A stretch of 64,000 bases of DNA, taken from NCBI GenBank assembly GCA_936936565.1, contig CAKZIX010000030.1, forward strand, positions 1 to 64,000, written 5' to 3'. The notes below the pieces were generated by a model. It was given only the letters and a program-made list of their open reading frames with translations. It had not been told where the DNA came from and did not search any database. Shown here one piece after another: positions 9,169-17,192 of the stretch (positions within the stretch are counted from its first letter, which is position 1; each line of letters begins with the position of its first letter). Source of the DNA: an uncultured Nocardiaceae bacterium. GTDB lineage: Bacteria > Actinomycetota > Actinomycetes > Mycobacteriales > Mycobacteriaceae. The translations under genes and the position numbers were made by a program.

Positions 9169-10094
9169 CAGGCGATGACCTTTCCGGTGGTGAGGGCGAA
9201 GAAGACGTCGTCCAGGGTCGGGTGGACGATGGTGAGCTTGTCGATGGCCAACTCGGAGTCGACGTGGTCGACGGCGGCGAGCAGCGCACGCAGCGCGGCG
9301 ACGCTGCCGTCGGACGGGATGCGCAGCGTGTGGTGCTCGTCGTCGCGCACGCCGTCGGTGAGGGCCGCGCTCACGGCGTCCAGGTCGGCGGCGTCGCCGA
9401 ACTGCAGCTCGACATGACCGCCCGGCACCCGGCGCTTCAGCTCGGCGGCGGTGCCCTCGGCGACGAGGCGGCCGTTGTCGAGCACGCCGATCCGATCGGC
9501 AAGCTCGTCGGCCTCCTCCAGGTACTGGGTGGTGAGCAGGATCGTCACCCCGGCGCCGGCGAGCTCGCGCACGATCTGCCACATGTCGCGCCGGCTGCGC
9601 GGATCGAGCCCGGTGGTGGGCTCGTCGAGAAACACCACCTGAGGACGGCCGACCAGGCTCATCGCGAGGTCCAGGCGGCGGCGCATGCCGCCGGAATAGT
9701 CCGCGGCGCGCTTGCCCGCCGCCGCGGTGAGCCGGAACCGTTCGAGCAGCTCCGTCGTGCGCCGTGCCGATTCGCGCCGCCCGAGATGTGCGAGGTCGGC
9801 CATCAGCCGCAGGTTCTCGGCGCCGGTGAGCAGGCCGTCGACCGCCGAGAACTGGCCGGTGACCCCGATGGCGGCGCGCACCGCGGCGGGCGCGGCCGAC
9901 AGCTCGTGCCCGGCCACCCAGACGTGGCCGGAGTCGGGCGTGAGCAGGGTGGACAGGATCGACACCGTCGTCGTCTTGCCGGCGCCGTTCGGGCCGAGCA
10001 GCGCGTAGACCGTGCCCGCCGGCACGTCGAGATCGATCCCGTCGAGCACGACGTGCGTGCCGAAGGTTTTGCGCAGTGCGTGGGTCCGGATCAT
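9168..10094 (-). CDS. ABC transporter ATPase (DrrA/daunorubicin-resistance type)
   Basis: A 308-residue cytoplasmic ATPase that should power the adjacent DrrB-like permease. Walker A GPNGAGKTT is at residues 34-42, the signature YSGGMRRRLD near 133-142 and Walker B VVFLDEP at 153-159. The C-terminal extension (HPTLDDVFFALTTGK) is the DrrA-specific module. The gene diverges from a TetR gene across a 94-base region carrying two palindromes. Start ATG at 10094. Confidence 0.93.
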   Translation of the reverse strand: MIRTHALRKTFGTHVVLDGIDLDVPAGTVYALLGPNGAGKTTTVSILSTLLTPDSGHVWVAGHELSAAPAAVRAAIGVTGQFSAVDGLLTGAENLRLMADLAHLGRRESARRTTELLERFRLTAAAGKRAADYSGGMRRRLDLAMSLVGRPQVVFLDEPTTGLDPRSRRDMWQIVRELAGAGVTILLTTQYLEEADELADRIGVLDNGRLVAEGTAAELKRRVPGGHVELQFGDAADLDAVSAALTDGVRDDEHHTLRIPSDGSVAALRALLAAVDHVDSELAIDKLTIVHPTLDDVFFALTTGKVIA

Positions 10095-10104
10095 GTGTAT
10101 CCCT

Positions 10105-10136
10105 TAAACTGTTTATTGCCTACACGTAGTGTGTAG
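10105..10136. promoter_or_regulatory. Two candidate TetR operators in the divergent drrA/tetR promoter
   Basis: The 94-base gap between drrA and the divergent tetR holds TAAACTGTTTA (10105-10115) and CTACACGTAGTGTGTAG (10120-10136, six-base arms). Either is suitable for a TetR dimer and both would overlap the divergent promoters. Assignment to a specific regulator is inference. Confidence 0.5.
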
Positions 10137-10188
10137 CGTACGCAGTTTTAGAATCGACGCAATACCTCGTCGACGATGGGTTGGATGG

Positions 10189-10923
10189 ATGGGCGAACCG
10201 ACGGAGCCGCCGGCGTTGCCGAAGTCGATCGAATTGCTGTGGGGGCTCGACGAACCGGGCGCACGCGGGCCGCGGCGCGGGCTCACGCTCGGCCAGGTCG
10301 TCGACGCGGCCGTCGCGGTGGCCGATGCGGACGGCTTCGCCGCCGTGTCGATGGCGCGCGTGGCCAAGGAACTGGGCTTCACCACCATGTCGCTGTATCG
10401 CTACGTCGACAGCAAGGAGACGCTCGTCGAGCTGATGTCGGACCGGATCATCGGCACGCCGCCGCGGCTGGACCCGGGCCTGCACTGGCGCGACGCGCTA
10501 CATGCTTGGGCGACAGCGGAATTCGAGGCGATCATGCGACACGCCTGGTGGCTGGACGTGCCGCTGAACACGCCGCCCGCGGGCCCGAACAACATGGCCT
10601 GGCTCGAAGCCGGGCTCAACGCGCTGGCCCCGACACCGCTGCCGGAACCGCTCAAGCTGCAGATGGTGATGAACATGTCGCTCTATGTCATCAGCCGCGC
10701 GGGCCTGGCGCGGCAACTGTCCACGGCGCCGGACGGCGGCACCGCCGGCTTCGAGGTCATGCTCGACACGATGCTCGACGAGCAGCGGTTCCCGTCGTTG
10801 AAGCGCGCTCTGCGGGGCCGCGCCTTCGACGAGATGGACGAGAACACCTGGGAAACCGACGATCTGAAGTGGGGCCTGGATCGACTGCTGGACGGCTACG
10901 AGCGGTTCGTCGAGCAGTTCTGA
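10189..10923 (+). CDS. TetR family regulator (ELLWG type), first of a tandem pair
   Basis: A 244-residue regulator with a TetR_C-like ligand domain. It begins with the KSIELLWGLDEPGARGPRRGL arm and has its helix-turn-helix at about residues 53-75 (AVSMARVAKELGFTTMSLYRYV). It diverges from the DrrAB pump and is the obvious candidate repressor of it, and of itself. I start it at ATG 10189 (MGEPTEPP) so that the upstream palindromes stay outside the gene; an in-frame GTG at 10129 would run through the operator. It is clearly related to the next gene and the two probably arose by tandem duplication. Confidence 0.88.
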   Translation: MGEPTEPPALPKSIELLWGLDEPGARGPRRGLTLGQVVDAAVAVADADGFAAVSMARVAKELGFTTMSLYRYVDSKETLVELMSDRIIGTPPRLDPGLHWRDALHAWATAEFEAIMRHAWWLDVPLNTPPAGPNNMAWLEAGLNALAPTPLPEPLKLQMVMNMSLYVISRAGLARQLSTAPDGGTAGFEVMLDTMLDEQRFPSLKRALRGRAFDEMDENTWETDDLKWGLDRLLDGYERFVEQF

Positions 10924-10934
10924 CCCGTCACGCT

Positions 10935-10945
10935 GTACTTTGTAC
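10935..10945. promoter_or_regulatory. Short palindrome before the second tetR
   Basis: GTAC-TTT-GTAC lies in the 25-base gap between the two tetR genes, just 3 bases before the GTG at 10949. It could be an autoregulatory operator for a leaderless message. It is short, so confidence is low. Confidence 0.3.
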
Positions 10946-10948
10946 GGT

Positions 10949-11698
10949 GTGGTCGAGTTCAGCGGCTCCGGCGATCCGCAGCGCACCGTCGAATTGTTGT
11001 GGGGACGCACCGCGACTCCGACCAAGGGCCCGAAGCCGAAACTCACCGTCGCCGAGGTGACGACCGGTGCGGTGCGGCTGGCCGACGCCGAAGGCTTGAG
11101 CGGGCTGTCCATCCGGCGGCTGGCCGGGCAACTCGGCGTGTCCGCGATGGGCCTGTACACCTACATCCCCACCAAGGCCGAGCTGATCGACCTGATGGTG
11201 GACCGGGTGTGCGGCGAAGTGCTCGGCAGCTATGCCGGCGTAACCGGTTGGCGCGCTGGGCTCGAGCTCGTCGCGCAGACGAATTGGCAGCTGTTCCAAC
11301 GGCATCCGTGGCTGCTGGGCGTATCGACCGGGCGCGCGCCACTGGGGCCCAATGTGCTGGCCAAGTACGAGCAGGAGCTCACGGTCATCGAAGGGGTCGG
11401 GCTGACCGACCTCGAGATGGACTCCGTGCTATCGCTGGTCCTCGGGCACACCGAGGCCACCGCACGCCGGGTCGCCGACGCCGCCGAGGCGGTGCGGATC
11501 AGCGGCCTCACCGATCAGCAATGGTGGGACCGGGTGGCCCCGGTGATCGGTGACGTGGTGGACCCCGACGACTTCCCGATCGGTACCCGGGTGGGCACCG
11601 CATCGGGGCAGGCCCATCAAGCGGCCTCCGACGTCGCCGTCGCCTTCGAATTCGGGCTCGCCCGCATCCTCGACGGTGTGGAGATGTTGCTGCGCTAG
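10949..11698 (+). CDS. TetR family regulator (ELLWG type), second of a tandem pair
   Basis: A 249-residue paralogue of the preceding protein. It has the same TVELLWGR...GPKPKLTVAEV arm and an HTH LSIRRLAGQLGVSAMGLYTYI in the same place, then a TetR_C-type all-helical domain. GTG 10949 is preferred because it leaves the GTAC palindrome upstream; TTG 10940 is the alternative. Its stop overlaps the convergent bcp stop by 3 bases. It probably also senses a small molecule. Its target could be the DrrAB pump or an unlinked gene. Confidence 0.86.
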   Translation: MVEFSGSGDPQRTVELLWGRTATPTKGPKPKLTVAEVTTGAVRLADAEGLSGLSIRRLAGQLGVSAMGLYTYIPTKAELIDLMVDRVCGEVLGSYAGVTGWRAGLELVAQTNWQLFQRHPWLLGVSTGRAPLGPNVLAKYEQELTVIEGVGLTDLEMDSVLSLVLGHTEATARRVADAAEAVRISGLTDQQWWDRVAPVIGDVVDPDDFPIGTRVGTASGQAHQAASDVAVAFEFGLARILDGVEMLLR

Positions 11699-12168
11699 AC
11701 CTTCAGCGTGCGGCGCAACATGGCGACGTGCCCGGTGGCCTTGACGTTGTACTTGGCCACCTCGACCTTGCCGGCCTCGTCTACCACGAACGTGGAACGG
11801 ATAACGCCCACAACGGTTTTGCCGTACATCGTCTTCTCGCCGTAGGCGCCCCACGCCTGCAGCACCGCCTTGTCCGGATCCGACAGCAGCGGGAACGTGA
11901 GCTGCTCGGCATCGCGGAAGGTGGCCAGTTTGGCCGGCTTGTCCGGCGAGATGCCCACCACGTCGAGTCCGGCCTCGTTCAACTCGGCCAGACTGTCGCG
12001 GAAGTCGCACGCCTGCTTGGTGCAGCCGGGCGTGGCGGCGGCGGGGTAGAAGTAGACGATCACCTTGCGGCCGCGGTAATCGTGCAGGGACACCTCGTTG
12101 CCGTCGGCGTCGGCCAGCGTGAAATCGGGAGCCGTATCGCCCACCGCGAGCCTCGTGTCGTTCGCCAT
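11695..12168 (-). CDS. bcp: Thioredoxin-dependent peroxiredoxin (Bcp/PrxQ)
   Basis: A 157-residue cytoplasmic peroxidase that reduces hydroperoxides. The peroxidatic Cys49 and resolving Cys54 sit in TPGCTKQACDFRD, the two-Cys spacing of atypical PrxQ/Bcp enzymes. The catalytic Thr and Pro and the downstream RSTFVVDE segment are present. In Mycobacterium bcp also lies close to acpS and fas, and next to a DUF3618 gene, exactly as here. Confidence 0.94.
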   Translation of the reverse strand: MANDTRLAVGDTAPDFTLADADGNEVSLHDYRGRKVIVYFYPAAATPGCTKQACDFRDSLAELNEAGLDVVGISPDKPAKLATFRDAEQLTFPLLSDPDKAVLQAWGAYGEKTMYGKTVVGVIRSTFVVDEAGKVEVAKYNVKATGHVAMLRRTLKV

Positions 12169-12286
12169 CGTCGCCTCTCCCGTCGCCGCCGAATTTGGTC
12201 CGCCACAGTGCGAGGCGGGACCCGAAAAGTCACCGTACCGGTAGGGTCGGACACGACACGTGGCTGCGACATTTCATGGAGGACAA

Positions 12287-12508
12287 GTGGCAAAGGACAC
12301 CGAGCGCATCGAGCGCGAGATCGAGGCAGCACGCACCCAACTGGCTGCCACTCTCGACGAGCTGAGTGTCCGGGCGAACCCGAAGCGCATCGCGGCGGAC
12401 ACCAAACAGCAGTTCGTCGCCAAGGTGAACGAGCCGAAGATCAAGTACGGGCTGATCGGGGCGGCCGCGCTGCTGCTGCTGCTGATCCTGGTGAAAATCT
12501 TCCGCTGA
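12287..12508 (+). CDS. DUF3618 small membrane protein
   Basis: A 73-residue protein of unknown function. The N-terminal half is a charged amphipathic helix (AKDTERIEREIEAARTQLAATLDELSVRANP), the DUF3618 hallmark. A single membrane helix follows near residues 54-72 (YGLIGAAALLLLLILVKIF). The GTG at 12287 has GGAGG just upstream. It diverges from bcp, as its mycobacterial counterpart does, and ends in a strong terminator. Confidence 0.85.
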   Translation: MAKDTERIEREIEAARTQLAATLDELSVRANPKRIAADTKQQFVAKVNEPKIKYGLIGAAALLLLLILVKIFR

Positions 12509-12516
12509 CCCGGTAG

Positions 12517-12553
12517 GCAAAGGCCCCCACCGAGTTTCGGTGGGGGCCTTTGC
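12517..12553. terminator. Strong bidirectional hairpin terminator
   Basis: A perfect 17-bp stem (GCAAAGGCCCCCACCGA and its complement) with a 3-base loop lies between the DUF3618 gene and the convergent secreted-protein gene, 9 bases after the DUF3618 stop. It is well placed to stop transcription from both sides. Confidence 0.9.
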
Positions 12554-12573
12554 TCGCCTCGAAGAATGTTCGG

Positions 12574-12849
12574 TCAGCCGACGTGGCTGTCGGCTCCGCA
12601 ACCGAGTTCGGAATTTACCGCGCTGCCCACCGCGGCGCACAGCAGCGGCCCGCCGAACAGCAGCCGCTCCAGCGCGACGAGCACGCCCGTGGAACCGGTG
12701 GTGACCCCGCCGCCCCAGGAGCCGGTGGAGGCCGAGCCGGATTCCACACTCGGCAACGGCATCTGGTCCAGATCCTTGGCTGCCGCGACCGGGGCGAAAC
12801 CAACGGCGAGAGTGCCGGCGAGAACTACGCCAGCCAATGTGCGCTTCAT
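12574..12849 (-). CDS. Small secreted protein
   Basis: A 91-residue protein with a clear Sec signal peptide (KRTLAGVVLAGTLAVGFAPVAAA, cleavage probably after Ala24). The mature part is short, Gly/Ser/Thr-rich and has two cysteines (LLCAAVG, LGCGADS) that could form a disulfide. I recognise no family. Small two-Cys secreted proteins of this kind are common in Nocardia and Rhodococcus. It faces the divergent photolyase gene. Confidence 0.7.
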   Translation of the reverse strand: MKRTLAGVVLAGTLAVGFAPVAAAKDLDQMPLPSVESGSASTGSWGGGVTTGSTGVLVALERLLFGGPLLCAAVGSAVNSELGCGADSHVG

Positions 12850-12996
12850 CTACCTGCGTCTATCCGATCGAGATGGGTGAACGACCCCCGTTGACACCGA
12901 CCGTACAAGAGTACGGGTATTTGTGGCGTGCGCAACAAGCCGGAACCCGGACCTACAATCGATGCATAATCGCTGCACGCCTGGATGGGAGTGACG

Positions 12997-14313
12997 ATGT
13001 CGGTTGCCATTGCCTGGTTCACGCGCGACCTGCGGCTGCACGACAATCCGGTGCTCGCCGCGGCGGCCCGCGCCGACGCCGTGTTGCCCGTCTTCGTCGT
13101 CGACGAAAAGATCTGTGGCACCGATTATCTGAGCCCGAACAAGGCCGCGTTCCTGGCGGACTCGCTGGCCGATCTGGATGCCGGGCTGCACAGGCTGGGC
13201 GCCCGGCTGGTGGTGCGCCGCGGCGACCCGGTGGCCGAGATCGCGCGGCTGGCCGCCGCGCACGACGTCACGGAGGTCCACGTCGCCGAAGACGTCAGCG
13301 GGTTCGCCGTCCGGCGCGAACATGCGGCGCGGGCCGCCCTCGGCGAGCACGGCTGCCGGCTGGAGGTGCATTCGGGGACCGTGACGATCGTCGCCCCGGG
13401 TGCCCTCACCCCGCAGGGCCGCGATCATTTCGCGGTGTTCACCCCGTATCTGCGGCGCTGGGAGCACCACCACGTGCGGTCTCCGCTGCCCGTGCCGCGG
13501 CGCCTCGCGATGCCCGCACACGTCGACAGCCTGCCGCTGCCGAAAGCGGGCGAGCTGTCCGGCGGCTCGGCGTCCGCGCAGCTGGCGTCCGGTGGTGAGA
13601 CCGCCGGACGCAAGCGGGTCACCGCGTGGCTGCGCAACGGCATCGACGACTATCACGATCGGCACGACGACCTGGCCGGTGACGCGACCTCGCGATTGTC
13701 GCCGTACCTGCACTTCGGGTGCGTCTCGGCGACCGAACTGGCGCACCGCGCCGACCGATCCAGCCCCGGCGGCGCGGCCTTCGTGCGCCAGCTCGCGTGG
13801 CGCGACTTTCATCATCAGGTGCTGGCGGCGCGCACCGACGCGGCGCACGCCGACTACCGGCACCGCGGCCCGCGGTGGCAGCCCGATGCGGCGCGGGTGC
13901 AGGCCTGGTCGGCCGGGCAGACCGGCTACCCGATCGTCGACGCGGGCCTGCGCCAACTGGCCGCCGAGGGCTGGATGCACAACCGGGCGCGCATGCTCAC
14001 CGCCAGCTTTCTGACCAAGACGCTGCGGCAGGACTGGCGCCACGGCGCCGACCATTTCATGCGCCTGCTGGTGGACGGCGACGTCGCGAACAACCAGCTG
14101 AACTGGCAGTGGGTGGCGGGAACGGGCACCGACACCCGGCCCAATCGGGTGCTCAATCCGATCCGCCAGGCGAAGCGGTTCGACCCCGACGGCGCCTACG
14201 TGCGGCGCTGGATCCCCGAGCTGGCCGACGTGGGGGATCGGCACGTGCACACGCCGTGGACGGCGCCGCAACCGCCACCGCACTATCCGGGGCCGATCGT
14301 CGAGCTGCACTGA
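12997..14313 (+). CDS. phr: Deoxyribodipyrimidine photolyase
   Basis: A 438-residue light-driven repair enzyme that splits cyclobutane pyrimidine dimers. The N-terminal photolyase alpha/beta domain (IAWFTRDLRLHDNPVL) is followed by the helical FAD-binding domain. The latter has the characteristic QLAWRDFHHQ, GYPIVDAGLRQL, WMHNRARM and NNQLNWQWVAGTGTD segments. ATG 12997 follows a GGGAG site; an in-frame ATG 12 bases upstream is less well placed. TACAAT at 12954-12959 is a candidate -10 element. Class I photolyase versus cryptochrome cannot be fully separated, but photolyase is much likelier. Confidence 0.92.
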   Translation: MSVAIAWFTRDLRLHDNPVLAAAARADAVLPVFVVDEKICGTDYLSPNKAAFLADSLADLDAGLHRLGARLVVRRGDPVAEIARLAAAHDVTEVHVAEDVSGFAVRREHAARAALGEHGCRLEVHSGTVTIVAPGALTPQGRDHFAVFTPYLRRWEHHHVRSPLPVPRRLAMPAHVDSLPLPKAGELSGGSASAQLASGGETAGRKRVTAWLRNGIDDYHDRHDDLAGDATSRLSPYLHFGCVSATELAHRADRSSPGGAAFVRQLAWRDFHHQVLAARTDAAHADYRHRGPRWQPDAARVQAWSAGQTGYPIVDAGLRQLAAEGWMHNRARMLTASFLTKTLRQDWRHGADHFMRLLVDGDVANNQLNWQWVAGTGTDTRPNRVLNPIRQAKRFDPDGAYVRRWIPELADVGDRHVHTPWTAPQPPPHYPGPIVELH

Positions 14314-14345
14314 GCCGAGCTGCCCTGAACGGCCGCCGACGCATC

Positions 14346-14371
14346 GTTTTTGCATCGATATCCGGGGGTAT
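14346..14371 (+). promoter_or_regulatory. SigF/SigB-type stress promoter (GTTT-N16-GGGTAT)
   Basis: GTTT (14346-14349), a 16-base spacer and GGGTAT (14366-14371) match the general-stress sigma promoter of actinobacteria. It lies about 108 bases ahead of the DUF4383 gene. Similar elements precede the sigma gene itself, katE and dps in this window. Confidence 0.6.
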
Positions 14372-14478
14372 CCCGCTAGCGGACGTGAAAGCGCGCCCAT
14401 CCGTCGTCGCGGTGAACCCGAACCCCGGGTGGTGGCCGCCGCACAGCGGCGCAAACTCGCACTGACAAGGGCAATATC

Positions 14479-14931
14479 ATGAGCAACACACTTCGAAGCA
14501 CGGCACGCACGCCGATTCAGCTCGCCGCGCTGGCGGTGGGCGCGGTCTTCCTGCTCGTCGGGGTGCTCGGCTTCGTGCCGGGCATCACCACCGACTACGA
14601 CGCGATGGAATTCGCCGGGCACGAGTCCGGGGCCCAGCTCCTCGGGCTGTTCGGCGTATCCATCCTGCACAACATCGTGCACCTGCTCTTCGGCGTCGCG
14701 GGCCTCGTGCTCGCCCGCACCGCGGGCGGTGCCAAGGGCTTCCTGCTCGGCGGCGGCGTGATCTACCTGCTGCTGGCGGCCTACGGTGCCGTCGTCGACA
14801 TGCACAGCTCCGCCAACTTCGTGCCCGTCGACGTCGCCGACAACTGGCTGCACCTCGGTCTGGGTGTCGGCATGATTGCGCTCGGGTTCCTTCCGGCGCA
14901 CTCGCACTCGCCCGCCCGCCCGGTGGGCTGA
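14479..14931 (+). CDS. DUF4383 integral membrane protein
   Basis: A 150-residue protein with four predicted membrane helices: AALAVGAVFLLVGVLGFV, ILHNIVHLLFGVAGLVLA, FLLGGGVIYLLLAAYGAVVD and LHLGLGVGMIALGFL. The HNIVHLLFG and DNWLHLGLGVGMIA motifs are typical of DUF4383. The function is unknown. A GTTT-N16-GGGTAT promoter upstream suggests control by a general-stress sigma factor. Confidence 0.85.
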   Translation: MSNTLRSTARTPIQLAALAVGAVFLLVGVLGFVPGITTDYDAMEFAGHESGAQLLGLFGVSILHNIVHLLFGVAGLVLARTAGGAKGFLLGGGVIYLLLAAYGAVVDMHSSANFVPVDVADNWLHLGLGVGMIALGFLPAHSHSPARPVG

Positions 14932-14977
14932 GGCGCCGCGCCACGCCGTCGCGAGCCCGGGATGGTTGGATGTCCGG

Positions 14978-16117
14978 GTGAGCGAAGCGGCGGTGGTGGA
15001 AACGGACGCGACGGCCCAGCACGATGCGCACGCGGTCTTTCGTGGTGCGGTTCGCAAGGCGAAACTGCCTGGCGGACAAGATGTCTGGGTGATCGCCGGC
15101 TACGACGAGGTGGCCGCGCTGCTGGCCGATCCGCGGTTGAGCGTGGACAAACGCCACAGCGGCGGTGGCTATGCGGGGTTCACGCTGCCCCCCGCGCTGG
15201 ATCGCAACCTGCTGAATCTGGACGGGCCCGAGCACGCCCGGATCCGGCGCCTGGCCCAACCGGCCTTCGCGCGCCGCTCGATGGGCGCGCTGCGCGCCCT
15301 CGTCGACGACATCGCGACGGACGTGCTGGCGGGCCTGCCCGCCGCCGGGCACACCGACGTGCTCGCCGCGCTGTGCGTGCCGGTGCCGGCGTCGACCATC
15401 GGACAACTGCTCGGAGTGCCGGCCGACCTGCACGAGCGGCTGCGGGGCGCGGCGAACGCGATGGTGTCCTTCGACGCCGCGTCGCAGCAGTCGGCGCTCG
15501 CCTTGTTCGAGGCGGTCGGCTTCTTGACGGCCACGTTCGGCGAGCTCGTCGCCGCCAAGCGGGCCGCGCCCGCCGACGACCTGATCAGCGGCTGGGTGCA
15601 GGCACGCGACGACGACGGCGCGCTCAGCGAGGACGAACTGGTGTCGCTGTCGTTCCTGATGATGATGGCGGGCCTGGAGAACGCGGTGAACCTCACCGGC
15701 AACGTGCTGCGCGAGCTGTTGAGCGCTGCGGATCGCGATGCGCTGCTCGCCGATTGGCCGCGCCACCGGCAAGCCGTCATCGAGCGGGCCAATCCGGTGC
15801 CGTTTTCGATCCGCCGGTTCCCGGTGACGGACGTCACCGTCGGCGAGGCGGTGCTGCCCGCAGGGGAGACGGTGCTGCTGTCGCTGTTCGGCGCGGACTC
15901 CGACCCCGCGCGCGGGGACCGGCCCAGCCTGATGTTCGGCCGTGGCGCGCACTACTGCCTCGGCGCCCAGGCCGCCGACGCGATCGTCGACGCCGTGGTG
16001 CCGCCGTTCTTCGCGCGCTACCCGAACGCCCGGCTCGCGGTGGCGCCCGCCGACATCGAGTACCGGCGCTCATGGCGTTCGCACGCGCCGGCGGCGCTGC
16101 CTGTCGAGCTGCGCTGA
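14978..16117 (+). CDS. Cytochrome P450-like protein with altered conserved residues
   Basis: A 379-residue P450-fold protein. The heme-ligand loop FGRGAHYCLG (Cys327) is intact, and the substrate-side LDGPEHARIRRLAQPAF segment is typical of bacterial class I P450s. Three things are odd. The I-helix reads AGLENAVN, so the usual catalytic Thr is Asn235. The K-helix ExxR motif reads ERAN (Glu269...Asn272), losing the Arg. The meander between ADSDPAR and the heme loop is about 15 residues short. Start GTG 14978 (MSEAAVV). It may be a redox-poor or repurposed P450; the substrate is unknown and no ferredoxin gene is adjacent. Confidence 0.85.
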   Translation: MSEAAVVETDATAQHDAHAVFRGAVRKAKLPGGQDVWVIAGYDEVAALLADPRLSVDKRHSGGGYAGFTLPPALDRNLLNLDGPEHARIRRLAQPAFARRSMGALRALVDDIATDVLAGLPAAGHTDVLAALCVPVPASTIGQLLGVPADLHERLRGAANAMVSFDAASQQSALALFEAVGFLTATFGELVAAKRAAPADDLISGWVQARDDDGALSEDELVSLSFLMMMAGLENAVNLTGNVLRELLSAADRDALLADWPRHRQAVIERANPVPFSIRRFPVTDVTVGEAVLPAGETVLLSLFGADSDPARGDRPSLMFGRGAHYCLGAQAADAIVDAVVPPFFARYPNARLAVAPADIEYRRSWRSHAPAALPVELR

Positions 16118-16155
16118 GCTGGGCCGGCGCCTGCGGCGCCGACGGCCGGCAGCTC
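16116..16155. terminator. Hairpin between convergent genes
   Basis: GAGCTG (16116-16121) pairs with CAGCTC (16150-16155), and CCGGC (16124-16128) pairs with GCCGG (16145-16149), with more GC pairing inside. The hairpin starts within the P450 stop codon and lies between two convergent genes. There is no T-tract. Confidence 0.45.
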
Positions 16156-16181
16156 GGCGTGCAGGTGCCGAACTCGTCTGC

Positions 16182-17192
16182 TCAGCGTGCCGTGGCGGCG
16201 GCGAAGGCGCGCGCGGCGGCGTGCTCGTAGGCGCCCGGCGCCGCGGACCCGGTGGCGGCATCGAGCGCCGGCCGATCGAGCCCGTGCCGGGCCGCGAGCT
16301 CGGGCTGCTCGCGCTGCAGCAGCGGCAGCGCGTCGCTGATCTCGACGAGCATGTCGGTGGCCCGCGCGGCCGGGCGCCAGGTGCGCCGGTACCGCAGCTG
16401 CGGGTACTGCTCCATGAGCCAGCCGTGCAGTGGCGCCAGTTCCCGAATACGTTGCGCGGCAACACGGTTGGTGACAACAGCGCCTGCGATCGGGGGTACC
16501 AGCACTCCGATGGTGATGGCGCCGACGAACGCGGCGATCAGCAGGCTGCTCGTCGTCTGCGCCCACTGCGGGGTGGCGGCGGCGAACACGGTGACCAGCA
16601 CCATCTTCCACGCCATGTACAGCACGCCGAGGAAACACCCGGCCACGATCAGCGCGGTGCACACTCGCCGCAGCCCCGATTCCTGGCCGGCCGCCCGAGC
16701 GAAGAGCACTCCGGCGATGGTCAGACCGGCGGCAAACGCCACGGCGAAGACGACCCAGTACGCCTGCATCCACGGGTTGCCTGCGAAGTCGCGGTAGATC
16801 CCGACGCCGTCGGGCTTTTCGGGCGAGCGGAAGAAGAACACGACGAGCGCGACGGCAGCTGCGGCGTAGGCGGCGTTGATCACGCGGCTCACGTCGCGGC
16901 GCGGGCCCGGTAGTGGTCCGGCCTCGGCGGCGGTGATCGTGCGCACCCACTGCACCAGTGCCGCCGCCACACCGAGCGCCAGCACGTTGACCAGCATGTG
17001 CGCGGTGTTGGACCGGTAGCCGTCGATGAGGTCGCGCGCGGCCGGGGTGAGCAAAGCCGAACAGAAGGTGGCGAGGATCATCGCGACGATCAACCCGTTG
17101 GAGCGACCGCCGCGCAGCGGCGGCAGCATCCGCCACAAAACGACGACCGCGATCGCGGTCGTCGTTGCGGTGATGGTGTAGAACCAGTTCAT
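16182..17192 (-). CDS. Multi-spanning membrane protein, MAB_1171c-type putative transporter
   Basis: A 336-residue protein with about seven to eight hydrophobic segments in the first 240 residues, then a soluble C-terminal tail (LHGWLMEQYPQLRYRRTWRP). It resembles the membrane proteins annotated as MAB_1171c-family putative transporters in actinobacteria. It is the last gene of a three-gene operon. Its ATG overlaps the upstream protease gene's TGA (ATGA, 17189-17192), so translation is coupled. What it transports, if anything, is unknown. Confidence 0.72.
   Translation of the reverse strand: MNWFYTITATTTAIAVVVLWRMLPPLRGGRSNGLIVAMILATFCSALLTPAARDLIDGYRSNTAHMLVNVLALGVAAALVQWVRTITAAEAGPLPGPRRDVSRVINAAYAAAAVALVVFFFRSPEKPDGVGIYRDFAGNPWMQAYWVVFAVAFAAGLTIAGVLFARAAGQESGLRRVCTALIVAGCFLGVLYMAWKMVLVTVFAAATPQWAQTTSSLLIAAFVGAITIGVLVPPIAGAVVTNRVAAQRIRELAPLHGWLMEQYPQLRYRRTWRPAARATDMLVEISDALPLLQREQPELAARHGLDRPALDAATGSAAPGAYEHAAARAFAAATAR

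Noticed and set aside
12921..12959. Full -35/-10 promoter for the photolyase gene
   Set aside because: TACAAT is a good -10, but the nearest TTG-type -35 is about 27 bases away, outside the usual spacing.
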